Below, in pieces: positions 1 through 6,390 of a stretch of DNA of 7,382 nucleotides; the stretch's first letter is position 1, and each line of letters starts with the position of its first letter. Where the stretch lies: positions 1 through 7,382 of the forward strand of contig JAITBA010000091.1 of NCBI GenBank assembly GCA_031283835.1, given 5' to 3'. Origin of the DNA: Oscillospiraceae bacterium. GTDB lineage: Bacteria > Bacillota > Clostridia > Oscillospirales > Acutalibacteraceae. Made by a program: the position numbers and the translations under genes. The notes beneath the pieces are model-generated. The model saw nothing but the letters and a program-made list of their open reading frames with translations, did no database searches and was not told the origin of the DNA.

Positions 1-1057
1 GCAGGCCCTCAAAGCAGGCGGATTCGAACACAATGGTGGTTGTGTCGGCCATGATGCCGCTGTATTCGCCACCCATAACCCCGGCCACAGCCACAGGCTG
101 TTGCGCGTCGGCAATCACCAGCATGTCCGGTTCCAGTTTGCGCGTTGTGCCGTCGAGCGTGGTGATGGTTTCGCCCGCCCGCGCTAGGCGCACAATCACC
201 TGGCTGCCCAAAAGATAGCGCAAATCGAAGGCATGCATGGGCTGGCCATATTCCAGCATCACGTAGTTTGTGATGTCTACAATGTTGTTGATGGGGCGCA
301 CGCCGCTGGCCCGCAACCGTTCCCGCATCCAGCGCGGCGAGGGTTTTACTCTGACATTTTCTACCACGGCGCCCGCGTAGCGATAGCACAGTTCCGGCGC
401 GTCAATTTGCACACGAAGCAGGGCGTTGACGTTGCCTTTGCCTTGCGGCAAGACGGGCGTGGGCGCCGCAAACGGCAGACCGAACGTCGCCGCGGTTTCG
501 CGGGCCAGGCCTATAACGCTCAAGCAGTCTGGCCGGTTTGATGTGATTTCGAATTCCGTCACAACGTCGTCCAGACCGATCGCCGCGTGAATATCGAGCC
601 CCGGTGTTTGGTCGCAGTCGTCGCCCAGCAAAAAAATGCCGTCCGCAATGGCGTAGGGAAAATCGTGCGTGGTGAGCCCCAGTTCCTCGAGGGAACACAG
701 CATGCCGTTGCTTGGCACCCCGCGCAGCTTGCCCTTTTTGATTTTTTTGCCGCCGGCCACCACGGAATTATCTTTGGCCACCGGCACAAAGCTGCCCGTG
801 GTCACGTTTTGCGCGCCTGTGACAATTTGCACGGTTTCGTCGCCAATATCTACCTGGCAGACCCACAGATGGTCGCTGTCGGGGTGTTTTTCTAGGGCTG
901 TCACCTGGCCGGTTACGATGTTTTCGAGCGCCGCGCCTTCGCGCGCAAAGCCTTCCGCCTTGCTGCCGCTAAGGGTGATTGCCTCGGCGAACTCCTTGTC
1001 GTTCAGGGTTTTTGGCAGATTTGTATATTCTAAAAGCCATTTTTTGGAGAGATTCAT
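1..1057 (-). CDS. pheT: Phenylalanine--tRNA ligase beta subunit (PheT), C-terminal part beyond the window
   Basis: Beta subunit of the heterotetrameric cytoplasmic enzyme that charges tRNA-Phe; it binds tRNA and edits mischarged Tyr-tRNA-Phe. The ATG at 1057-1055 opens a frame that stays open to the left edge (352 residues seen; the family is usually about 800). The N-terminus MNLSKKWLLEYTNLP is typical. A tRNA-binding OB-type domain spans about residues 40-150 (HPDSDHLWVCQVD, then VTGAQNV and GVPSNGMLCS). NRPDCLSVIGLARE (174-187) follows. The start of the B3/B4 editing domain is at about 215-352, with SGVRPINNIVDITNYVMLE (251-269), QPMHAFD and AGVMGGEYSG (325-334). The ribosome binding site GAAGGAG at 1074-1068 is 10 nt from the ATG. 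The gene lies 63 bp after pheS and is almost certainly co-transcribed with it. The catalytic-like core and anticodon-binding parts are not in the window. Identity is near certain from the motifs; nothing looks broken. Confidence 0.97.
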   Translation of the reverse strand, partial: MNLSKKWLLEYTNLPKTLNDKEFAEAITLSGSKAEGFAREGAALENIVTGQVTALEKHPDSDHLWVCQVDIGDETVQIVTGAQNVTTGSFVPVAKDNSVVAGGKKIKKGKLRGVPSNGMLCSLEELGLTTHDFPYAIADGIFLLGDDCDQTPGLDIHAAIGLDDVVTEFEITSNRPDCLSVIGLARETAATFGLPFAAPTPVLPQGKGNVNALLRVQIDAPELCYRYAGAVVENVRVKPSPRWMRERLRASGVRPINNIVDITNYVMLEYGQPMHAFDLRYLLGSQVIVRLARAGETITTLDGTTRKLEPDMLVIADAQQPVAVAGVMGGEYSGIMADTTTIVFESACFEGL

Positions 1058-1120
1058 AAGAGGGATGCTCCTTCATTGTGTTATGCAGAGATTTGCCTGT
1101 GCTGTGCCGAGAGCACGCGC

Positions 1121-2140
1121 CTAAAATTGCGACAAAAACCGCATGTCGTTTTCGTATAGCAGCCGCAGGTCGTCAATCTGAAAGCGGAACATGGCTAGGC
1201 GCTCCACGCCCCAGCCAAAGGCGAAGCCGCTGTATTCTTCGGGATTGATGCCGCAGCCGCGCAGCACCTTGGGGTGCACCATGCCCGCGCCCAGCAGTTC
1301 AATCCAACCCTCGCCTTTGCACATGGGGCAGCCCTTGCCGCCGCAGCGGAAGCAGGTGAAATCGACCTCGCAGCTTGGCTCAGTGAAGGGGAAGTGGTGC
1401 GGGCGGAAGCGCGTTTTTGTGCCCTCGCCAAACAGGCGCGCGGCCAGCTGATTCAGCGTGCCCTTCAAATCTGCCATAGTGATCCCCTTGTCAATCACCA
1501 GACCCTCAATTTGATGAAACAGCGGCGAATGCGTGGCGTCCACCGCGTCCGAGCGATACACCCGCCCGGGGGCGATGATGCGTATGGGCGGCTTTTGCTG
1601 TTCCATCACGCGGATTTGCACGGGGGAGGTCTGCGAGCGCAGCAACATGCTTTCGGTGATGAAAAATGTGTCCTGGGTGTCCCGCGCGGGGTGACCCTTA
1701 GGGATGTTCAGCGCCTCAAAGTTGTAGTAGTCCCACTCCACCTCGGGGCCTTCGGCAACAGAAAAGCCCATGCCGAGCATAATTTCTTTTACTTCGTCAA
1801 TCACAATAGAAAGCGGGTGCTTGTGCCCCAGGGCTTTTGCCCGGCCTGGCATGGTCACGTCCAGGGTTTCGGCCTTGAGCCGCAGGGCTGTTTCGTCTTC
1901 TTGCAACTTCGCGCCGCGCTGTGCCAGCAGGCCTTCGATAGCGCAGCGCACCTCGTTGGCCAGTTGCCCAATCACCGGGCGCTCTTCGGCGCTCAAGCGC
2001 CCCATTTGCTTGAGTACACCGGTTAGGTCGCCTTTTCTGCCAAGATATTGCACACGCACGCCATCCAGTGCGGCGGAATCGGTTGCCTGTGCAATGGCTG
2101 CGCCGGCGGCTTGCCGCAGCGCTTCCAATTGTTTTTTCAT
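1121..2140 (-). CDS. pheS: Phenylalanine--tRNA ligase alpha subunit (PheS)
   Basis: Catalytic alpha subunit of cytoplasmic phenylalanyl-tRNA synthetase (class II): it activates phenylalanine with ATP and passes it to tRNA-Phe. The product is 339 residues, the normal length for the bacterial family. Residues 1-85 form the helical N-terminal tRNA-binding arm. The class II core follows, with motif 1 around HPLSIVIDEVKEIM (108-121), GHPARDTQDTFF (149-160), QTSPVQIR (170-177), motif 2 PGRVYRSD plus THSPLFHQIEG (191-213), FPFTEPSCEVD (250-260) and motif 3 GFAFGWGVERLAM (305-317). Ala307 matches the alanine that sets amino-acid pocket size in E. coli PheS (Ala294). Cys263, 266, 271 and 274 form a CxxC-x4-CxxC insert, probably zinc-binding and familiar from Bacillota. 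GGAGGAG at 2157-2151, 10 nt upstream, supports the ATG at 2140. The gene starts 55 bp after rplI, with no room for a T-box leader, and is followed by pheT. Confidence 0.98.
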   Translation of the reverse strand: MKKQLEALRQAAGAAIAQATDSAALDGVRVQYLGRKGDLTGVLKQMGRLSAEERPVIGQLANEVRCAIEGLLAQRGAKLQEDETALRLKAETLDVTMPGRAKALGHKHPLSIVIDEVKEIMLGMGFSVAEGPEVEWDYYNFEALNIPKGHPARDTQDTFFITESMLLRSQTSPVQIRVMEQQKPPIRIIAPGRVYRSDAVDATHSPLFHQIEGLVIDKGITMADLKGTLNQLAARLFGEGTKTRFRPHHFPFTEPSCEVDFTCFRCGGKGCPMCKGEGWIELLGAGMVHPKVLRGCGINPEEYSGFAFGWGVERLAMFRFQIDDLRLLYENDMRFLSQF

Positions 2141-2195
2141 GTTGCGTGTTCTCCTCCATTTGTCACTCGTGCCGTTATTGCTTTGAACAGGAAAA

Positions 2196-2639
2196 TTATT
2201 CCCCGGTAACCGTCACAAAAAAATGCGCGCTCACGCCCTGAAAGAGCTTGATTTCGGCCGGGTAGGTGCCGTAGGTCTTGATGTCCTCAATGGTGATTTT
2301 GCGCTTGTCGGCATCCACGCCCAGGTCTTTGTGCAGTTGTTCGGCAACTTCTTTGGCTGTGACGGAACCAAACAGACGGCCCTGGCTGCCCGCTTTGGCA
2401 ATCAGCTTGATGGTTTTGCCGTCGAGGGCGGCTGCAGCGGCGTGGGCGGTGGCGGTTTCGACTTCGAGCTTGTGGCGGGCGGCGTTTTCGCGGTTTTTTA
2501 GTTCGCCCAGCGCCTGGGCATTGGCTTCTTGGGCCAGCTTGCGCGGCAGCAAAAAATTCCGCGCGTAGCCCTCTGCCACGTTCACCAGTTCGCCTTTTTT
2601 GCCCAGGGATTTCACATCTTGCGTCAGCACGACTTGCAT
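2196..2639 (-). CDS. rplI: Large ribosomal subunit protein bL9
   Basis: Ribosomal protein bL9, a dumbbell-shaped protein bound to 23S rRNA near the base of the L1 stalk and linked to reading-frame maintenance. The product is 147 residues, the usual length. The N-terminal rRNA-binding domain (about 1-48) has the signature MQVVLTQDVKSLGKKGE followed by GYARNFLLPRKLA (24-36). A charged connecting helix (about 40-75) leads to the C-terminal domain (about 76-147), with GRLFGSVTAKEVAE (87-100), KRKITIEDIKTYGTY and the closing FFVTVTGE. The ATG at 2639 is chosen because MQVVL is the conserved start and GAGGAGG (2652-2646) lies 6 nt upstream. A TTG in frame at 2654 would place the start inside that ribosome binding site. 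The gene sits 49 bp after the YfhO-like gene and 55 bp before pheS. bL9 is more often found beside gdpP and dnaB/dnaC in Bacillota, so this linkage is less usual. Confidence 0.98.
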   Translation of the reverse strand: MQVVLTQDVKSLGKKGELVNVAEGYARNFLLPRKLAQEANAQALGELKNRENAARHKLEVETATAHAAAAALDGKTIKLIAKAGSQGRLFGSVTAKEVAEQLHKDLGVDADKRKITIEDIKTYGTYPAEIKLFQGVSAHFFVTVTGE

Positions 2640-2645
2640 ATATGG

Positions 2646-2652
2646 CCTCCTC
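2646..2652 (-). promoter_or_regulatory. rplI ribosome binding site
   Basis: GAGGAGG reading leftward, 6 nt before the ATG at 2639. This site settles the start codon: the in-frame TTG at 2654 overlaps it and would add five residues (reading MRRPY) not expected in bL9. Confidence 0.85.
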
Positions 2653-2688
2653 AATTTTAATTTAACTTAGGGCGTGTTTTGTCGCGTA

Positions 2689-5600
2689 TTAATCTGTTAA
2701 TTTAAAGAACTGCTCTTTGGTGTCGCCATTGTTTTCGGTGGGCTGGTGAGGATCCATTTTGCGCAGCAGCTCTTCTGCCCGTGTCTGTATTTCTTGCAAC
2801 ATGGCATTGATACTGATAGTTTGCGCGTCGTCGTCTGCCACCGGCTCGGGTATTTGTTCCGGCACCGGCGCGACCTCCTCCACGATCTCCTTCGCAATTT
2901 CCGGCTCCGGCGGCAGCACGAGTGAAAAGCCTTCGCCGAGAGGTTCTTCCGCAGGCTCTTCCGCAGGTTCTTCCGCAGGCTCTTCCGCAGGTTCCTCCGC
3001 AGGTTCTTCCGCTGGTTTCTCCGCAGGCTCTTCCGCAGGTTCTTCCGCAGGTTCCTCCGCATACGATTCCAACGGCTCCTGTGGGAGGTCCAGACTGAAG
3101 GATTCTGGGGTAAGCCCGGCGGTGGAGAAAACCGGCTGTGACGCGCTGATGGTTTGCGGTTGCTTTTGCGGTTGTTTTGCTTTGCGACGGGACAGCAACC
3201 AGCGTAGCAGGAACAAGATTGCCAGCAGCAGCGCCGTCCCGCCCGAAATGGCGACGCCCACCCGCAGCCCTTTGGGTTCGTAGTGCAGCGTGACAGTGTG
3301 CTTGCCCTTGGGCAGCGGCACGGCCAGCAGGCCGCCGCGGTCGTCGTTGTTGTTGAAGTTTTTTAGCAGAGTGACGTACTCTTTTTGCAGGGATTTGGCT
3401 TCGGATTGCAGGCTGGCCAGTTTTTGCAATTCCACAGAGGTGCGGGCGTCACGGAGTTTGTTTTGCTCCGCCTTGTTTTCTTTGAGATTGGAGTAGTTCC
3501 TTTTAAAATCTTGCTTTAGCTGTCGAAAGCGCTGCTGGAAGTTCGGGGTGGTTTTTGTGTTGTCGGATTTGCCACCGATGCCCATGTAGTGCGTCACCGG
3601 CACGCGTTTGCCGTCAATGCTCACCTGCCAGCTGGTGTCGTAGGGGATGGAGGTATAGAGTATGCCGTTGATGGGGGCGGTGATGGTGCCTTTGATGGTG
3701 GTGTCGGTGTGGCTTTTGATTTGCAGCGCGCCTTTTTCGAGCAGGCGGTAGCCCGCATAAAACTGCTGCATATCCAGGCCGTAGCTATAAATATAGAAGC
3801 CGCCGTCGGCGGGGGCGTCGCCGCTCAGCCGGAGGGTGATGGACAGGGGCGCTTCTGGCGACACGGTGCCCAAATCCCAAATGGCCTGTTCGTCGTGGCT
3901 GCGGCAGTCGGTTTTGCCGTCGGCATTGGTGATAAAAATCGCGGCAATGTCGCCACTGTCCACATAGATATAGGCGTTGCGGGTTTCGTCGGCGGTGAGG
4001 GTGAAGTTCAGGTCTTTTTCGCCTTCGCCTTTGTTGCTGTAGCCGAGGTATTGTCCGTCGTGCTGGTTGGGATAATAGTCGCTTAGGTAGGGGCTTAGCT
4101 CCGAGTATTCGTCGTTTAGGCCAAGTTGCAGCGGCACCAGCGCGTTGGAGGCCCCGCTGGCCCGCCACCAATAATCCAGCTGGAGGGCGAAGGGGTTGCG
4201 GTTGCGCAACCCGTCGGCGTCCCACTCGCGCAGGGCGTTGTTGGCCCAGTAGCCCAGCGAAAGGGGATATTTATTCTCGAACAGCGTGAAGCGGCTGATG
4301 GTGAATTCCGGCCGCTGCTTATAAAGCATGGGGTTGAGCACATGGAGAAAGCTGCTGCCCGCGTTGACGCTGCGGCTGCCGTCGGGGTTATAGATTTCTT
4401 GGTTGTCAATCAGGTATTTGAGGTTGTGCATAGCGTTATAGATTGGGGTGTTGGGGTTGTAGGTGTAGGAGTTGATGTAGTTGCTGCCAAGGCCCAGGCT
4501 GCTTTCGAGGTTTGATGTGGATTCGTAGGCCATGGAAGAGAATGTGGAAATGCCGGGGTAATCATACCACGCGGGGTCCATGCGGGTGCGCGCGTCGGTT
4601 AGATCCATACGGAAAAAGCTTTTGTCTTTTGCGAACAGATCGTTCTTTAACTTTTGAAAGGCCGTATAATCGGCGCTGTAATTCTTTTTTATCTGGGTGA
4701 TTTCGAAGTTTTGCACGTTTGCGGCGCACACCTCGGTGACAACGCAGCAAAGCAGCAGCAGTGCCATGCCCGACGCCTTGACTTTTGGGGTGCTTTGCGC
4801 GGTGCTCAGCAGCAGGGTATAGACCACTGCGAAGGCGATGGTCAGATAGATGGTGATATCCTGCACGTTTTTGGAACCGATTTTTTCGACAAGCACCGCA
4901 AACAGGATGACCAGCGCGCCGCAGGTGATAATCTGCCGCCGGGGGATTTCTCTTAGGTGCGTGAAGGTGCGGAAGGCGATCCACAGCAACAGAAAGGAAT
5001 ATAGGAACGAAAAGCGGTAGGGCAAATCGTTGGGGAAGTGCATGCCATGCCACACAAAATTTAAAAAACGCACATTGCAGCTGAAGTAGAGGAACGCCGC
5101 CAACAGCAGGTGGGCAATTTTGTCGCGCGGTTTGATGGAGGGCACAAACAGAAACAGCGGCACCAGCAGCACGGTGGCAATGCCGCAATAGACATTGGGA
5201 AGCACCGGGTCGCCGCTGGCGCGGATGGTGGGTTCCAGGTCGGCAAAATGCTGGGTTAAAAAGTCGAAAATGGTGAAGGTGAAACGGAATGTTTCGTTGA
5301 AGGAGCCGGAGGTGGCGGAGGAGCTTCGCAGGGCGAACCACACCGGCAGCAGCGCAAAGGCGGCCAGCGCCCCGCCCAGCACCGAAGCCAGGGCAAACAG
5401 CCCGCCCTTGCGCAGGAACTGCCGCGGGGGACTGTTCTTCTTATCCCGCGGTTGGCCGGGCTGCGGCGGCGCGGTTTCGTAATTGCTGCAAAACAGCATC
5501 AGGAAAAACAGCAGGCTAAAGATGCACACCATAAAGCCCATGTAGTAGTTGGTAACCAAGGTGAGCGCCAGGGTGACGGTGTAGAGCATAAAGCGGCGCT

Positions 5601-6186
5601 TGTGCACGATGTAGTAGATGCCCAACGCCACCAAAGGCAGCAGTGCCATGGCGTCAATCCACATCACGTTCCAATAATAGGCGATGAAGAAGCCGCAGAA
5701 GGAGTAGAGCACGCCAAAGGCCGCAATGGAGGCGTCCGTTTTGCCAAACACCTTGCGCAGCAGGTAGGCGAACGCGCCGGAAGCGAACGCGCCCTTGAGC
5801 AGGATCATCCAACCGATGGCCTCGGGGGTTTCGCGGTGGCCAAAGAGAAGCATAAGCAGCAGCGTGGGGCTGGAAAGGTAGTTGAAGAAGTTGCCCAAAA
5901 AGCCGCCGCCAAGGCCCGAATCCCAGGAGTATAGCAGACTGCGGTGTTGTGTCAGGCGTTCATATAGCTCCCCGAACAGAGGGGCGTATTGATGGAATAG
6001 ATCCATGCGCAGAATGGTTTTGCCGTCGTTGGCCTCGCTCACAAAGGGAATCATCCCCATGCAGAACCAAACAAACAGCATCAGTCCGCCGGAAGCTATG
6101 AAGGCCAGCAGGACAAACCGGTTGTTTTTAAGAAAATTTCCAAAACGCGCGCCGGCCTTTGCCCCGGGGCTCAGCAGTTCGGACAT
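2689..6186 (-). CDS. YfhO-family polytopic membrane protein (GT-C-like) with extra acidic repeat tail
   Basis: Large membrane protein of 1165 residues recognised as YfhO-like. Characterised relatives (B. subtilis and S. aureus YfhO, Listeria GtlB) are GT-C-type enzymes tied to teichoic-acid glycosylation, using a lipid-linked sugar made by a CsbB/GtlA partner; that role here is inferred. One membrane helix (about 24-47) is followed by an outer loop with the family signature DLFHQYAPLF (62-71) and SWDSGLGGGFLGNF (87-100), then roughly ten more helices up to about residue 489, including PNDLPYRFSFLYSFLLL (385-401). A roughly 480-residue extracytoplasmic part (490-973) is rich in Tyr, Asn and beta-strand patterns; near its end are TSWQVSIDGKRV and AVPLPKGKHTVTLHYEPKG, usual for YfhO. 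Between these is a Lys/Gln-rich predicted coiled coil (about 882-945). A last helix (974-998) ends in RRKAK, so the remaining 165 residues should be cytoplasmic; they hold ten AEEP repeats (1043-1082). The ATG at 6186 is chosen because GGGAGGG lies 7 nt upstream; an in-frame TTG at 6261 would precede the likely promoter. No CsbB-type partner gene is visible. The family call is strong; the substrate is unknown. Confidence 0.88.
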   Translation of the reverse strand: MSELLSPGAKAGARFGNFLKNNRFVLLAFIASGGLMLFVWFCMGMIPFVSEANDGKTILRMDLFHQYAPLFGELYERLTQHRSLLYSWDSGLGGGFLGNFFNYLSSPTLLLMLLFGHRETPEAIGWMILLKGAFASGAFAYLLRKVFGKTDASIAAFGVLYSFCGFFIAYYWNVMWIDAMALLPLVALGIYYIVHKRRFMLYTVTLALTLVTNYYMGFMVCIFSLLFFLMLFCSNYETAPPQPGQPRDKKNSPPRQFLRKGGLFALASVLGGALAAFALLPVWFALRSSSATSGSFNETFRFTFTIFDFLTQHFADLEPTIRASGDPVLPNVYCGIATVLLVPLFLFVPSIKPRDKIAHLLLAAFLYFSCNVRFLNFVWHGMHFPNDLPYRFSFLYSFLLLWIAFRTFTHLREIPRRQIITCGALVILFAVLVEKIGSKNVQDITIYLTIAFAVVYTLLLSTAQSTPKVKASGMALLLLCCVVTEVCAANVQNFEITQIKKNYSADYTAFQKLKNDLFAKDKSFFRMDLTDARTRMDPAWYDYPGISTFSSMAYESTSNLESSLGLGSNYINSYTYNPNTPIYNAMHNLKYLIDNQEIYNPDGSRSVNAGSSFLHVLNPMLYKQRPEFTISRFTLFENKYPLSLGYWANNALREWDADGLRNRNPFALQLDYWWRASGASNALVPLQLGLNDEYSELSPYLSDYYPNQHDGQYLGYSNKGEGEKDLNFTLTADETRNAYIYVDSGDIAAIFITNADGKTDCRSHDEQAIWDLGTVSPEAPLSITLRLSGDAPADGGFYIYSYGLDMQQFYAGYRLLEKGALQIKSHTDTTIKGTITAPINGILYTSIPYDTSWQVSIDGKRVPVTHYMGIGGKSDNTKTTPNFQQRFRQLKQDFKRNYSNLKENKAEQNKLRDARTSVELQKLASLQSEAKSLQKEYVTLLKNFNNNDDRGGLLAVPLPKGKHTVTLHYEPKGLRVGVAISGGTALLLAILFLLRWLLSRRKAKQPQKQPQTISASQPVFSTAGLTPESFSLDLPQEPLESYAEEPAEEPAEEPAEKPAEEPAEEPAEEPAEEPAEEPAEEPLGEGFSLVLPPEPEIAKEIVEEVAPVPEQIPEPVADDDAQTISINAMLQEIQTRAEELLRKMDPHQPTENNGDTKEQFFKLTD
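2942..3061 (-). repeat. Ten tandem 12-bp repeats encoding (AEEP)10
   Basis: Ten back-to-back 12-bp units, consensus on the + strand GGTTCTTCCGCA with a few substitutions (for example GGCTCTTCCGCA and GGTTCCTCCGCA). They lie in frame in the YfhO-like gene and encode Ala-Glu-Glu-Pro ten times at residues 1043-1082; the fourth unit in protein order reads AEKP. No unit gains or loses bases, so frame is kept throughout. The near identity of the units at DNA level suggests recent expansion by slippage or unequal recombination, and the copy number is likely to vary between strains. The repeat sits in the predicted cytoplasmic tail and would form an extended, strongly acidic, proline-rich spacer. Confidence 0.95.
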
Positions 6187-6193
6187 AGCGGTA

Positions 6194-6200
6194 CCCTCCC
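6194..6200 (-). promoter_or_regulatory. Ribosome binding site of the YfhO-like gene
   Basis: GGGAGGG reading leftward, 7 nt before the ATG at 6186. It supports this start over the TTG at 6261, which has no such site and would add a 25-residue segment lying in the upstream control region. Confidence 0.8.
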
Positions 6201-6222
6201 TCGCAATGATTACTATTCTATA

Positions 6223-6251
6223 AGGATACCATACTACGGACAATCTTGCAA
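6223..6251 (-). promoter_or_regulatory. Candidate promoter of the YfhO-like gene and downstream operon
   Basis: Reading leftward, a -35-like TTGCAA (6251-6246) and a -10-like TATCCT (6228-6223) are separated by 17 bp. Each matches the housekeeping consensus at four of six positions. This would give a leader of about 30 nt before the ATG at 6186, with room for the ribosome binding site. An overlapping alternative, TTGTCC (6243-6238) with TATAGA (6222-6217), has a poor 15-bp spacer. A promoter is expected here because the gene is divergent from recJ, but the exact elements are uncertain. Confidence 0.35.
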
Positions 6252-6254
6252 GGG

Positions 6255-6288
6255 TTTTCAAACGGAATTTTTCAAAATTCTTTTCAAA
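6255..6288. repeat. Three TTTTCAAA direct repeats in the divergent control region
   Basis: TTTTCAAA occurs at 6255-6262, 6269-6276 and 6281-6288, with start-to-start steps of 14 and 12 bp, all on the same strand. They lie just upstream of the candidate leftward -35 and about 28 bp upstream of the recJ -35. They could be regulator sites or part of an AT-rich UP-element or bent-DNA stretch; base composition alone makes such repeats fairly easy to obtain. Confidence 0.4.
6265..6280. promoter_or_regulatory. Perfect 16-bp palindrome, possible operator
   Basis: GAATTTT and AAAATTC form a perfect 7-bp inverted repeat around a 2-bp centre (TC at 6272-6273). It lies between the two outward-facing promoters, the usual place for a shared operator of divergent genes. 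It does not match a LexA box of Bacillota (GAAC-N4-GTTC), CIRCE or a Fur-type box as I know them. Its A/T richness means chance is a real alternative. Confidence 0.35.
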
Positions 6289-6315
6289 AATTTAAAAACA
6301 TGCCTTTCCCGGCAA

Positions 6316-6343
6316 TTGACTTTTTTTGCAGGTCTGTTATAAT
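6316..6343 (+). promoter_or_regulatory. recJ promoter, extended -10 type
   Basis: TTGACT at 6316-6321 (five of six against TTGACA) and a perfect TATAAT at 6338-6343 are separated by 16 bp. TG at 6335-6336 with one base before TATAAT makes a full extended -10 (TGTTATAAT). Transcription should start near 6350, giving a leader of about 40 nt before the recJ TTG. This is the clearest promoter in the window and would suit the main vegetative sigma factor. Confidence 0.8.
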
Positions 6344-6376
6344 AGAACACATATACCCGCAAAACAACCGGCAAAA

Positions 6377-6385
6377 AAGGGGGGG
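6377..6385 (+). promoter_or_regulatory. recJ ribosome binding site inside an A6G7 homopolymer tract
   Basis: AAGGGGGGG lies immediately upstream of the TTG at 6391, ending 5 nt before it; six A (6373-6378) run directly into seven G (6379-6385). It is the only purine-rich site near the expected RecJ start, so it decides the start. Its makeup is poorer than the GGAGG sites of the other genes here. Confidence 0.65.
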
Positions 6386-6390
6386 TTCTG

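Noticed and set aside
1099..1116. Small hairpin between pheS and pheT (GTGCT / AGCAC with an 8-nt loop)
   Set aside because: Only 5 bp of stem with no following T-run in the leftward direction; too weak to be a terminator between subunits of one enzyme.
1274..2026. Long rightward open frame (250 codons) opposite pheS
   Set aside because: It lies wholly antisense to the strongly conserved pheS. Its translation is low-complexity and resembles no family I know, as expected from GC-biased codons read on the opposite strand.
2640..2654. Longer rplI product starting at TTG 2654
   Set aside because: That start overlaps the ribosome binding site, and the conserved bL9 N-terminus begins at the ATG at 2639.
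2640..2688. Possible promoter before rplI (TAAAAT reading leftward)
   Set aside because: There is no -35 match at 16-18 bp, and the implied transcription start would fall in or beside the ribosome binding site. It looks like A/T-rich spacer.
2942..3061. Short regular repeats that might suggest a CRISPR array
   Set aside because: The 12-bp units are contiguous with no spacers and lie in frame in a coding sequence, so this is a protein-coding tandem repeat.
4562..5341. Leftward 259-codon open frame overlapping the YfhO-like gene in another frame
   Set aside because: It is an out-of-frame reading of the membrane-protein gene. The product is Arg/His/Pro/Ala-rich with no domain, and I noted no ribosome binding site for it.
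6187..6261. Longer YfhO-like product starting at TTG 6261
   Set aside because: The start would lie upstream of the likely promoter and has no binding site of its own, while the ATG at 6186 has GGGAGGG at good spacing.
6319..6328. T-run at 6321-6327 as a possible terminator
   Set aside because: No GC-rich stem precedes it, and it lies in the spacer between the recJ -35 and -10 elements.
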